From Sphingomonas adhaesiva (lineage in GTDB: Bacteria; Pseudomonadota; Alphaproteobacteria; Sphingomonadales; Sphingomonadaceae), in the NCBI RefSeq assembly GCF_036946125.1, contig NZ_JAQIJT010000001.1, forward strand, positions 954,501 to 1,018,500: 64,000 bases of DNA, given 5' to 3'. A program made the translations under genes and the position numbers. Positions 53,628 to 61,880 of the stretch are shown piece by piece. The notes below the pieces were generated by a model. That model was not told where the DNA came from and ran no database searches. It saw nothing but the letters and a program-made list of their open reading frames with translations. Within the stretch, counting starts at the first letter, position 1; each line of letters starts with the position of its first letter.

Positions 53628-54626
53628 TCAGATGGCCTTGTACCCCCGGAACCATTCCACGAACGCGGGCAGCCCCACGTCGATCGGCGTCGTCGGCGCA
53701 TAGCCCAGGTCGCGCTGGATCGCGTCGATGTCGGCATAGGTCGCACGCACGTCGCCGGGCTGCATCGGCTGGTAATCCCTTACCGCCGTACGACCGCACG
53801 CCGCCTCCAGCACCGCGATGAACCGCCCCAGTTCCTCGGCGCGATTGTTGCCGATGTTATAGACGCGGTGCGGGCCGGCGCTGCCGCCGGCCTTGATCGC
53901 GCCGTCGTCCGCCGGCGGATGGTCGTGCGCGGCGACCACGCCGCTGACGATATCGTCGATATAGGTGAAGTCGCGGCTCATCCGCCCCTCGCCGAACACC
54001 TTGATCGGGCGCCCGCCCAGGATCGCGTCGGTGAACAGCCACGGCGCCATGTCGGGCCGCCCCCACGGGCCATAGACGGTGAAGAAGCGCAGCCCCGTCT
54101 GCGGCAGGCGATAGAGATGCGCATAGGTCTCGCTCATCAGCTCGTCCGCGCGCTTCGTCGCGGCATAGAGCGAGACGGGATGATCGACGCGGTCCTCGAC
54201 CCGGAACGGTAGCTGCGTATTGCCGCCATAGACCGACGACGAAGAGGCATAGACCAGGTGCCGCACGCCGCGATGACGTGCCATTTCCAGCACGTTGACA
54301 TGCCCCATCAGGTTGGAGCGCACATAGGCATGCGGGTTTTGCAGCGAATAGCGCACCCCGGCCTGCGCGCCGAGATGGATGATGCGGTCGATCTCCTCGC
54401 CCGCGACCGCCGAATTCAGCGCCTCCATGTCGGCAAAGTCGATGCGGTGGCACACCGTGCGCTCGCCGAACTGCCGCGCCAGATGCGCGAGGCGATCCTC
54501 CTTCAGCTGCGGGTCGTAATAATCGTTGAACGAATCGACCCCGATCACGCGCTCGCCGCGCGCCAGCAGCCGCTCGGCCACCGCCATGCCGATGAACCCG
54601 GCCATGCCGGTGACGAGGGTGGCCAT
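53628..54626 (-). CDS. NAD-dependent sugar-nucleotide epimerase, UDP-glucuronate 4-epimerase-like
   Basis: A 332-residue extended short-chain dehydrogenase. TGMAGFIGMAVAERLL is the NAD motif at residues 5-20; SSSSVYGGNTQLPF and the catalytic Y in SLYAATKRADELMSE follow; FFTVYGPWGRPDMAPWLFT and EGRMSRDFTYIDDI are characteristic of UDP-glucuronate 4-epimerases (Cap1J/LpsL-like). It lies downstream of the UDP-glucose dehydrogenase gene on the same strand, so together they would give UDP-glucuronate and then UDP-galacturonate for surface glycans. Start at 54626 begins MATLVTG with GGAG upstream. Confidence 0.88.
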   Translation of the reverse strand: MATLVTGMAGFIGMAVAERLLARGERVIGVDSFNDYYDPQLKEDRLAHLARQFGERTVCHRIDFADMEALNSAVAGEEIDRIIHLGAQAGVRYSLQNPHAYVRSNLMGHVNVLEMARHRGVRHLVYASSSSVYGGNTQLPFRVEDRVDHPVSLYAATKRADELMSETYAHLYRLPQTGLRFFTVYGPWGRPDMAPWLFTDAILGGRPIKVFGEGRMSRDFTYIDDIVSGVVAAHDHPPADDGAIKAGGSAGPHRVYNIGNNRAEELGRFIAVLEAACGRTAVRDYQPMQPGDVRATYADIDAIQRDLGYAPTTPIDVGLPAFVEWFRGYKAI

Positions 54627-54883
54627 GCTCGAAACGCTCCCGTGCTGCGCGGTCGCTCTATGCGCGCAAGGGTTAAGGGGAGGCAATCACCGCTCACGTC
54701 ACCCCGGGGCGAGACCTTTGCAAAAGTGTCACCGTGCTCCTGCGAAGGCAGGAGCCCAGGGTTGCAGGTCACACAAGGCGTTGTTCTGCTTGGCCCTGGG
54801 CTCCTGCCTTCGCAGGAGCACGGCATGAACTCGGCACTGCTGCAGCCGTTTTACAAAGATCCCGCACGATGCCGGGTGGCAGC
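54627..54883. repeat. Type A palindromic repeat between ugd and epimerase genes
   Basis: A perfect 30-bp inverted repeat (54732-54761 against 54794-54823) around GTGCTCCTGCGAAGGCAGGA with a 32-base asymmetric centre (TTGCAGGTCACACAAGGCGT at 54762-54781). TTTGCAAAAGTGTCACC lies on the left and TTTTACAAAGATCCCGC on the right. It is almost the exact reverse complement of the copy between ruvA and ruvB. Confidence 0.88.
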
Positions 54884-56200
54884 CTACCGCCCCACACCCG
54901 TATACGCGAACCCTGCGCGCTCCACCTCGGCCAGCGAGTAGATGTTGCGCAGGTCGACCATCACCGGCTGCGTCATCAGCCCGGCCAGCCGCTTCAGGTC
55001 GAGCGCGCGGAACACGTTCCACTCGGTGACGATCACTACCGCATCCGCCCCGGTCGCCGCGTCATAGGCGTCGCGGCAATAGGTGATGTCGGGCATCAGC
55101 GCGCGCGCCGCCTCCACGCCCTCGGGATCGAAGGCGCGCACCGCGACCCCCGCGTCCTGCAGCGCCTGGACGATCGCGAGGCTGGGCGCATCGCGCATGT
55201 CGTCGGTATCGGGCTTGAAGGTGAGGCCGAGCACCGCGACCGTCTTCCCCTTCGCTCCTTCGATACCGTCTGCGTTCAGCGCGTGGAGCACCTTGCGCCC
55301 CATCGCGCGCTTGCGCGCGTCGTTGACCTTCACCACCGCCTCGACGATCCGCACCGGCGCCTCGAAATCCTCGCCCGTCTTCAGCAGCGCCAGCGTGTCC
55401 TTGGGGAAGCACGATCCGCCATAACCCGGCCCGGCGTGGAGGAATTTCGAGCCGATGCGATTGTCGAGGCCGATGCCGCGGCTGACATCCTGCACGTTCG
55501 CGCCCACCGCCTCGCACAGGTCCGCGATCTCGTTGATGAACGTGATCTTGGTCGCGAGGAACGCGTTGGCGGCATATTTGATGAGCTCCGCGGTGCGCCG
55601 CGCGGTGAACAGGATCGGGCTCTCGTTGAGGTAGAGCGGGCGATACACCTCGCGCATCACGCCGCGCGCACGGTCGTCTTCGGTCCCGATGACGATGCGG
55701 TCGGGCCGCTTGAAGTCGCCGATCGCGGCGCCTTCGCGCAGGAATTCGGGGTTCGACACCACCGCGACCGCGCCGGCGTCATGCCCCGCCTCGCGCAGGA
55801 TCGCCTCCACCTTGTCGCCGGTGCCGACGGGAACGGTGGATTTGGTGACGATCACGGTCGGCCCGGTGATCGCGGCGGCGATCTCCTGCGTCGCGGCGAA
55901 GACGTAGGAGAGGTCCGCATGGCCGTCGCCGCGGCGCGACGGCGTGCCCACCGCGATGAAGATCGCGTCCGCGCCCGCGACGGCGCCGGTCAGGTCGGTG
56001 GTGAAGGTCAGCCGCCCGGCCTCGACGTTGGCGGCGACCAGCGCGGCGAGCCCGGGCTCGTAGATCGGCATCCGCCCCGCCTTCAACGCGTCGATCTTGC
56101 CGGCATCCTTGTCGACGCAGGTCACGTCGTGTCCGAAATCGGAGAAGCAGGCGCCGGAGACGAGGCCGACATAGCCCGAGCCGATCATCGTGATCTTCAT
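54884..56200 (-). CDS. ugd: UDP-glucose 6-dehydrogenase
   Basis: A 438-residue enzyme oxidising UDP-glucose to UDP-glucuronate with two NAD+. N-terminal KITMIGSGYVGLVSGACFSD is the Rossmann start; TKSTVPVGTGDKVEAILREA, NPEFLREGAAIGDFKRPDRI and the catalytic cysteine in GPGYGGSCFPKDTLALLK follow; the C-terminal domain contains AVLGLTFKPDTDDMRDAPSL. AAGGGA precedes the ATG. It is the first gene of a leftward pair with the epimerase, interrupted by a repeat. Confidence 0.95.
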   Translation of the reverse strand: MKITMIGSGYVGLVSGACFSDFGHDVTCVDKDAGKIDALKAGRMPIYEPGLAALVAANVEAGRLTFTTDLTGAVAGADAIFIAVGTPSRRGDGHADLSYVFAATQEIAAAITGPTVIVTKSTVPVGTGDKVEAILREAGHDAGAVAVVSNPEFLREGAAIGDFKRPDRIVIGTEDDRARGVMREVYRPLYLNESPILFTARRTAELIKYAANAFLATKITFINEIADLCEAVGANVQDVSRGIGLDNRIGSKFLHAGPGYGGSCFPKDTLALLKTGEDFEAPVRIVEAVVKVNDARKRAMGRKVLHALNADGIEGAKGKTVAVLGLTFKPDTDDMRDAPSLAIVQALQDAGVAVRAFDPEGVEAARALMPDITYCRDAYDAATGADAVVIVTEWNVFRALDLKRLAGLMTQPVMVDLRNIYSLAEVERAGFAYTGVGR

Positions 56201-56274
56201 GTGCGATCCCTTTGCCGCAGTGGCGGTGACGCGCGCCCTCTACGGGCTGCGATCGGGCGCGGCAACGACCGCGA

Positions 56275-56664
56275 TCACCCGAGGAAGGGTGCCGCGATCT
56301 CCGGCCGCACGCGCAGCAGTCGCCCGGTGGCGCGATCGAGCAGCGCCCAGGTGGTGACGCCCTCCACCCGCACCCGCCCGTCGCGCCCGGTGAAGCGGAA
56401 ATGCCGGTCGAACCGGGCACCGCGCGGCGCCTCGGGTACCCAGGTTTCGCCCGTCACCGTCTCGCCCTCCGCCACATTGCCGCGATAGTCGATCTCGTGC
56501 CGCGTCACGACCCACACGAACGCCGCCTGCTGCTCCGGCGGCGCGACCGCGGCCCAGTGCGCGACCGCCAGATCCTGGATCCAGCGCACCCATACCGCAT
56601 TGTTGACGTGGCCCAGTTCGTCGATGTCCGCGGCCTGCGCGGTGAAGGAGCGGGCGAAGGTCAT
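56275..56664 (-). CDS. Acyl-CoA thioesterase (4HBT hot-dog family)
   Basis: A 129-residue single hot-dog domain. The catalytic-loop motif is DIDELGHVNNAVWVRWIQD near the N terminus; VTRHEIDYRGNVAEGETVTG and FRFTGRDGRVRVEGVTTWAL follow, as in the YbgC/FadM type. Substrate cannot be assigned. The ATG at 56664 overlaps the stop of the DedA gene (ATGA), so translation is coupled. The rest of the longer open frame is antisense to nothing and carries no conservation. Confidence 0.82.
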   Translation of the reverse strand: MTFARSFTAQAADIDELGHVNNAVWVRWIQDLAVAHWAAVAPPEQQAAFVWVVTRHEIDYRGNVAEGETVTGETWVPEAPRGARFDRHFRFTGRDGRVRVEGVTTWALLDRATGRLLRVRPEIAAPFLG

Positions 56665-57224
56665 GCGGTTCGGCTCCGATGGCGATGGGCGAGCGCAGCG
56701 GCGATCCCGGTCGCGACCAGCCCGCCGACCACCCACCACAAGCGATGATCCTCCGCCAACCGCCCGATCACCGCCTCGAACGCATGACCGAACCAATAGC
56801 CGATCGAACAGAAGATCACGCCCCAGGTGACGGCCGATGCCGCGTTTACGATCGCGAACAGCCGCGGCGACACGCCCGCGGTGCCGATCGCGATCGGGCT
56901 GATCGTGCGAAAGCCGTAGATGAACCGGAAGGCGAAGATGAACGCGATCGGCCGCCGCGCCAGCATCGCCATCGCGCGGGCGAAGGCCGGCTTGGCGCGG
57001 GCCGCGGCGACCCAGCGATGGTCGCGCATCCGCCGCCCCGCAAAGAACCACGCCTGATCCGCGCCGAACGACCCCGTCGCCGCCGCCAGCATCGCCGCCC
57101 ACAAGGGGAACAGCCCGTGATGCGCGAGGACGCCGCCCGCGATGACCGCAGCCTCACCCTCCAGTGCCGCGCCGGCGAACAGCGCGGCGAGCCCGTATTT
57201 GGCGACGATGGCTTCGATGGTCAT
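56661..57224 (-). CDS. DedA-family membrane protein
   Basis: A 187-residue polytopic inner-membrane protein of the DedA (VTT/SNARE-associated) family. The conserved EGEAAVIAGGVLAHHGLFPL and FRFIYGFRTISPIAIGTAGV are both present: the first holds the acidic pair, the second the arginine-rich motif seen in all DedA proteins. DedA relatives move lipid carriers such as undecaprenyl phosphate across the membrane (family knowledge). It is upstream of, and coupled to, the thioesterase gene. Confidence 0.88.
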   Translation of the reverse strand: MTIEAIVAKYGLAALFAGAALEGEAAVIAGGVLAHHGLFPLWAAMLAAATGSFGADQAWFFAGRRMRDHRWVAAARAKPAFARAMAMLARRPIAFIFAFRFIYGFRTISPIAIGTAGVSPRLFAIVNAASAVTWGVIFCSIGYWFGHAFEAVIGRLAEDHRLWWVVGGLVATGIAAALAHRHRSRTA

Positions 57225-57582
57225 GGGCGCACGTGCGCCTGTTCCCCGGCGAAGGCGGGACCTCTGTGAAGGTCACTTCCTTGTTCCCCGGCGAAGGCCG
57301 GGGTCCAGTTGGGGGACGGTGGTAACAAACGGAAAAGCCACGCCACCTGGGCCCCGGCCTTCGCCGGGGAACGGCGAAATTGTCGAGCGATCCCCGACTT
57401 TCGCAAAGGTCCCGCGAAGGTCGGGGTCCAGCTGCGGACAGAGAGCGTATGCCACCGTCCGTCCCACACGCGCGTCACCCCGGACGTGTTCCGGGGTCCA
57501 GGGTTCCGCGCGCCTGACGCCGGAAAAGCGCGCGGAGCCCCGGATACCGGGACAAGCCCCGCATCACGACGCGCGGAAACGC
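57225..57582. repeat. Long repeat block between the DedA and oligopeptidase genes (types B and C)
   Basis: No gene is seen. Pieces include three GTTCCCCGGCGAAGGC/GCCTTCGCCGGGGAAC palindromes (about 57240-57375); a centre GGTGGTAACAAACGGAAAAG at 57318-57337 that recurs, inverted, near 60870-60890; GACTTTCGCAAAGGTCCCGC at 57399-57418; and a type B palindrome with CCCCGGACGTGTTCCGGGGT at 57476-57496. Together they form a composite of dispersed repeats. Confidence 0.8.
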
Positions 57583-59676
57583 TCACCCTTCCACCCCCAG
57601 CTGCCACAGCACGAAGGCATGTTCCTCCGCCGCCTCGCGCAGGCTCTCGAACCGTCCCGACTTGCCGCCATGCCCCGCGCCCATATTGGTCTTCAGCAGC
57701 AGGATATTGTCGTCGGTCTTGGTCGCCCGCAGCTTCGCGGCCCACTTTGCCGGCTCCCAATAGGTCACGCGCGGGTCGTTGAGCCCGCCCGAGATGAACA
57801 TCGGCGGATAGTCCTGCGCCCGGACATTGTCGTACGGCGAATAGCTGCGGATCAGCTCGAACGCGGCCTTGTCCTCGATCGGATTGCCCCATTCGGGCCA
57901 TTCGCCCGGCGTCAGCGGCAGCGTCTCGTCCAGCATCGTGTTCAGCACGTCGACGAACGGCACGTCCGCGATCACCGCGCCCCACAATTCGGGATCGGAA
58001 TTGACCACCGCGCCCATCAGCTCGCCCCCGGCGGAGCGCCCCGCGATCGCGATCCTGCCCGCGCTGGTCCAGCCGTCCGCGACCAGCGCGCGCGCCACGT
58101 CGACGAAATCGGTGAAAGTGTTGGTGCGCTTCTCCAGCTTGCCGTCGTGATACCATTGCTGGCCCAGGTCGTCGCCGCCGCGGATATGCGCGATGGCATA
58201 GGCGAACCCGCGGTCGAGCAGGCTCATCCGCCCGGTCGAGAACCCCGGCGCGATCGCATGGCCGTAGGCGCCGTAGGCGTAGAGGAACAGCGGCCGCGAC
58301 CCGTCGCGCGGGAATCCGGCGGGGTAGACGATCGACACCGGCACCTTCGTCCCGTCGCGCGCCGCGATCTCCAGCCGTTCGGTCGCGTACCGCGATGCGT
58401 CGTATCCGCTGGGTATCTCCTGCACCTTGCGCACCGTCATCTCGCCGGTCGCGGTGTCGTAATCGTAGATGGTGCCCGGCGTGACCATCGATTCGTAGCC
58501 CAGCCGGATGACGGTCTGGTCGTATTCGGGGTTGTCGCCGGTGCCGGCGGTGTAGCTCGCCTCCTGAAACGCGATCCGCTTGGGCGCCGCGCCCGCGTCG
58601 TAGGAATGCAGTTCGATCTGGTCGAGCCCGTCCTCGCGCCCCTCGACGATGAAGAAGTCGCGGAAGCACTCCACCCCGGTCATGTAGAAACGGGGGCTCG
58701 GCGCGATCCGCTCCCGCCATTCGCCCGGCGCCTCGATCGATGCGGTGCACAGCCGCCACATCGGATTGGTGTCGTTGGTGTGGATGAACAGCGTGTCGCC
58801 ATGCGTATCGACGTCATATTCGCGCCCGGCGACCCGCGGCGCGATCAGGATCGGTTCGGCGAAGGGATCGTTCGCGGGGTAGAGGCGGATCTCGCTGGTA
58901 TCGTGGCTGCTCGTCACCAGCGCGATCCAGCGCCGGTCGCTCGTCTCGCTCACCCCGACCGAGAAGACGGGATCGTCCTCGTAGTAAAGCGTCACGTCGT
59001 CCGCCGGGTCGCTGCCCAGCCGATGCACCTTGATCGTGCGGGTGCGCCAATGCTCGTCGGTGAGCCCATAGAGGATGTGCCGCCCGTCGCTGGTGAAGAC
59101 GATGTTGCCGATCGTCCCCTCGATCGACGTCTCGCCCCATTTGCCCGAGGCGCCGGGGATCACCTCGCCCAGGTCGGCGGACCCGTCCAGGCTCCTGAAC
59201 CGGATCGTATAGCGCTCGCCGCCGTCGTCGTCGGTGGAATAGGCCATGACGCGTCCGTCCTCGCTGATCGCGATCGCGCCGACGCGGAAATATTCCTTCC
59301 CCTCGGCCAGCTTGGGCTCGTCCAGGATCAGCTGGTCCTCGCCGCCTGCGACGGGCTTTCTCCACCACAGCCGGTACTGCCCCCCGGTCTCGAAGGCGGT
59401 CCAGTAGAGCCAGTCGCCGTCCTTCTGCGGCACGCTCGATTCGTCTTCCTTGATGCGGGCCTTCATCTCGTCGTACAGGCGGTCGACCAGCGGCTGCTGC
59501 GGCGCCATCTGCGCCTCGAAATAGGCGTTTTCCGCCTCCAGATATGCCAGAACGTCGGTGTCGGTGACGTCCGGATAGTTCGGATCGCGCAGCCACGCCC
59601 ACGGATCCTCGATCGTCATGCCATGGCGGGTGAAGGAATGCGGACGCGTCGCGGCGACGGGAGGGGTGAGGGTCAT
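57583..59676 (-). CDS. ptrB: Oligopeptidase B (S9A serine peptidase)
   Basis: A 697-residue prolyl-oligopeptidase-family enzyme that cuts peptides after basic residues. An N-terminal beta-propeller (about residues 70-410) precedes the alpha/beta hydrolase domain. Catalytic Ser is in AIAGRSAGGELMG near residue 530, Asp in SGGLNDPRVTYWEP and His in GAGHGGKSGRFE near the end. The HIRGGDDLGQQWY motif fits PtrB. No signal peptide, so it is cytoplasmic. The ATG at 59676 begins MTLTPPVAATRPH; the longer frame is antisense to the GluQ-RS gene. Divergent from that gene. Confidence 0.93.
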   Translation of the reverse strand: MTLTPPVAATRPHSFTRHGMTIEDPWAWLRDPNYPDVTDTDVLAYLEAENAYFEAQMAPQQPLVDRLYDEMKARIKEDESSVPQKDGDWLYWTAFETGGQYRLWWRKPVAGGEDQLILDEPKLAEGKEYFRVGAIAISEDGRVMAYSTDDDGGERYTIRFRSLDGSADLGEVIPGASGKWGETSIEGTIGNIVFTSDGRHILYGLTDEHWRTRTIKVHRLGSDPADDVTLYYEDDPVFSVGVSETSDRRWIALVTSSHDTSEIRLYPANDPFAEPILIAPRVAGREYDVDTHGDTLFIHTNDTNPMWRLCTASIEAPGEWRERIAPSPRFYMTGVECFRDFFIVEGREDGLDQIELHSYDAGAAPKRIAFQEASYTAGTGDNPEYDQTVIRLGYESMVTPGTIYDYDTATGEMTVRKVQEIPSGYDASRYATERLEIAARDGTKVPVSIVYPAGFPRDGSRPLFLYAYGAYGHAIAPGFSTGRMSLLDRGFAYAIAHIRGGDDLGQQWYHDGKLEKRTNTFTDFVDVARALVADGWTSAGRIAIAGRSAGGELMGAVVNSDPELWGAVIADVPFVDVLNTMLDETLPLTPGEWPEWGNPIEDKAAFELIRSYSPYDNVRAQDYPPMFISGGLNDPRVTYWEPAKWAAKLRATKTDDNILLLKTNMGAGHGGKSGRFESLREAAEEHAFVLWQLGVEG

Positions 59677-59732
59677 GACGGCGTGATAGCCGCGGACTTG
59701 ATCGCGGGTCCATGCCCGCGCACATCCGGGCG

Positions 59733-60533
59733 ATGGTGACGACACGCTTCGCGCCGTCGCCGACCGGGCGGCTGCACCTTGGCCATGCCTATTCCGCGAT
59801 CCTGGCGCACGATGTCGCGCGCGCGAGGGGCGGGCGGTTCGTGCTCCGGATCGAGGACATCGACGGCACCCGCAGCCGGCCCGAGCATGTCCACGCCATC
59901 ATCGACGACCTCGCCTGGCTGGGGCTGACCTGGGACGGCCCGGTGGTGTTCCAGTCGCAGCGGCTGGACCGTTACGCCGCCGCGCTCGACCGGCTGCGCG
60001 GGCTGGGCCTCCTCTACCGCTGCTATTGCACCCGCGCCGAGATCGCCGAGGCGATGAGCGCGCCGCACGGGCCGGCCGCGGTGTATCCCGGCACCTGCCG
60101 CAAAGCGCCGAAGCGCGATGCGCCGCATTGCTGGCGGCTCGACATGGCCGCGGCGGTGACGCGAACGGGCCCGCTGACGTGGCAGAACCATGGCCGCACC
60201 ATCCTCGCCGACCCGCAGGCGCAGGGCGATGTCGTGCTCGCGCGCAAGGATGCGCCCGCCAGCTATCACCTCGCGGTCACGGTGGACGATGCCGCGCAGG
60301 GCGTGACGGACATCGTCCGCGGGCGCGACCTGTTCGAGGCGACGCACATCCACCGCCTGCTCCAGGCGCTGCTCGACCTGCCGGTGCCGGCGTACCACCA
60401 CCACGACCTGCTGACCGGGCCCGATGGCGAACGCCTCGCCAAACGTCACGGCGCACCGTCACTGGCGGCGATGCGAGAGGCGGGGGAGGATGGCGCTGCG
60501 CTGGCGGAGAGGTTGCGGGCGGGCCAAGCCTAG
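59733..60533 (+). CDS. gluQ: Glutamyl-Q tRNA(Asp) synthetase (GluQ-RS)
   Basis: A 266-residue truncated glutamyl-tRNA synthetase that attaches glutamate to queuosine of tRNA-Asp. The HIGH box is PSPTGRLHLGHAYSA; the zinc site comes from the cysteines of YRCYCTRAE and YPGTCRK; the KMSKS-like loop is GERLAKRHGAPS. The anticodon-binding domain of full GluRS is absent, which is the mark of GluQ-RS. The ATG at 59733 (MVTTRFAPSPTG) is preferred; an ATG at 59712 would add seven residues. Confidence 0.9.
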   Translation: MVTTRFAPSPTGRLHLGHAYSAILAHDVARARGGRFVLRIEDIDGTRSRPEHVHAIIDDLAWLGLTWDGPVVFQSQRLDRYAAALDRLRGLGLLYRCYCTRAEIAEAMSAPHGPAAVYPGTCRKAPKRDAPHCWRLDMAAAVTRTGPLTWQNHGRTILADPQAQGDVVLARKDAPASYHLAVTVDDAAQGVTDIVRGRDLFEATHIHRLLQALLDLPVPAYHHHDLLTGPDGERLAKRHGAPSLAAMREAGEDGAALAERLRAGQA

Positions 60534-60966
60534 CTCCACCCACGTCGTCATTCCCGCGCCGGCGGGAATCCAGACGCGCTGCCGTTTCCGCTCCTGCCGC
60601 GACGTTCGCGTATCCGGATCCCCGCCTCCGCGAGACCTCTGCGAAAGTCGTGAGTCGCTCGACAATTCCGCCGTTCCCCGGCGAAAGCAGGACCTTTGCA
60701 AAAGGCTACACCGTGCTCCTGCGTAGGCAGGAGCCCAGGGTTGCAGGTCCGATAAGGCGTTGTTCTGCATGGCCTTGTGCTCCTGCCTGCGCAGGAGCAC
60801 AGCGCGGGCTCGGTGCCGTTGCACCTGTTTTGCAAAGGCCTCGCGAAAGCCGGGGGCCAGTTGGCGTGGCTTTTCCGTCTGTTACTACCGTCCCGCAGCT
60901 GGGCCCCGGCCTTCGCCGGGGAGCAAGTAGCTGAGTTTTGCAAAGGTCTCGTCCGCGCGGGGATGA
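60534..60966. repeat. Composite repeat block between the GluQ-RS and HIG1 genes (types A, B, C)
   Basis: No gene is seen. A short GTCATTCCCGCGCCGGCGGGAA unit is followed by a type C half (TCGCTCGACAATTCCGCCGT at 60656-60675), then a type A element at about 60711-60800 with arms of GTGCTCCTGC and GCAGGAGCAC, then TTTTGCAAAGGCC near 60829. The rest matches the 57.3-kb block in reverse (CCAGTTGGCGTGGCTTTTCC). It is the longest gene-free piece of the window. Confidence 0.8.
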
Positions 60967-61017
60967 CTCTCATGTTCCGGCGTTGCCCGCCGCCCCACCA
61001 ACCCCTACATTCCCCCC

Positions 61018-61251
61018 ATGAACACGTTCCTCGTCATCCTGCTGGTCGCGGCGATGATCGCCACGGTGGTCGCGCTGGTGCGCGGCATCGTCACCTTCCT
61101 CCAGACCGCCTCGCTCGAGGCGCGCGGACAGGGCGAGGGGCCCACCGCGGCACAGCTGAAATCGAACAAGATGATGCAGATGCGCATCTTCTTTCAGGCG
61201 CTGGCGGTGCTTATCGTCGTCGTCATCCTGTTCGCCGCCGGGCGGACCTGA
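61018..61251 (+). CDS. HIG1-domain (twin transmembrane) protein
   Basis: A 77-residue protein with two membrane helices (FLVILLVAAMIATVVALVRG and ALAVLIVVVILFAAG) joined by a short loop containing LKSNKMMQMRIFFQ, the pattern of bacterial HIG_1_N proteins. Eukaryotic members support respiratory supercomplexes; a role in cytochrome oxidase assembly or stability is possible but not shown here. It starts about 50 bases after the repeat block and is followed at 9 bases by the adenosyltransferase gene. Confidence 0.8.
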   Translation: MNTFLVILLVAAMIATVVALVRGIVTFLQTASLEARGQGEGPTAAQLKSNKMMQMRIFFQALAVLIVVVILFAAGRT

Positions 61252-61260
61252 CGCGCCCAC

Positions 61261-61830
61261 ATGGTCCGGCTCAACCGTATCTACACCCGCACCGGCGATG
61301 CGGGGACGACCGGGCTCGTCGACGGCAGCCGCGTGTCCAAGAGCGACGCGCGGATGCAGGCGATCGGTGACGTGGACGAAGCGAACAGCACGATCGGCGT
61401 CGCGCTCGCCACGCTGACCCACGAGGCCGTCCGCGCCGAGCTGGCGCTGGTGCAGAACGACCTGTTCGACCTCGGCGCCGATCTCGCCACCCCGGGCCGC
61501 GGCGCGGACGAGGATTTCGCGCCGTCCGAGATGGTCTTGCGCATCGTGCCGGCGCAGGTCGAGCGGCTGGAGCGCGCCATCGACGCGCTCAACGAACACC
61601 TGGAACCGCTGCGCAGCTTCATCCTGCCCGGCGGGGCGGCCGCGCATCTCCACGTCGCACGTTCGACCGTGCGCCGCGCCGAGCGATCGGCGGTGGCGAT
61701 CACGCACGGCGCCAACCCGCAGGCGCTCAAATACCTCAACAGATTATCGGATTTTTTGTTCGTCGCCTGCCGCGTGGTGAACCAATCGGCTGGCGGGGAC
61801 GTTCTGTGGGTTGCGGGGGCCAATCGATAA
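61261..61830 (+). CDS. Cob(I)yrinic acid a,c-diamide adenosyltransferase, PduO type
   Basis: A 189-residue ATP:corrinoid adenosyltransferase of the PduO family, which makes adenosylcobalamin from cob(I)alamin. The N-terminal signature TRTGDAGTTGLVDGSRVSKS followed by ARMQAIGDVDEANSTIGVAL binds ATP; FILPGGAAAHLHVARSTVRR and ALKYLNRLSDFLFVACR are the corrinoid-side blocks. All recognised residues are kept. It probably forms one operon with the HIG1 gene. No cobalamin riboswitch was recognised upstream. Confidence 0.92.
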   Translation: MVRLNRIYTRTGDAGTTGLVDGSRVSKSDARMQAIGDVDEANSTIGVALATLTHEAVRAELALVQNDLFDLGADLATPGRGADEDFAPSEMVLRIVPAQVERLERAIDALNEHLEPLRSFILPGGAAAHLHVARSTVRRAERSAVAITHGANPQALKYLNRLSDFLFVACRVVNQSAGGDVLWVAGANR

Positions 61831-61880
61831 ATCGGTGACGCCTGCACCCGCCGCCTCCCGCGGCGGCAGGAGCAGATGTC

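Noticed and set aside
54734..54828. Small open frames such as MPCSCEGRSPG repeated at several sites
   Set aside because: They are translations of the palindromic repeat, occur on both strands and lack consistent start signals.
61252..61260. Cobalamin riboswitch before the adenosyltransferase
   Set aside because: Only 9 bases separate it from the HIG1 gene, and no B12 box was seen in the gap before HIG1, which is repeat DNA.
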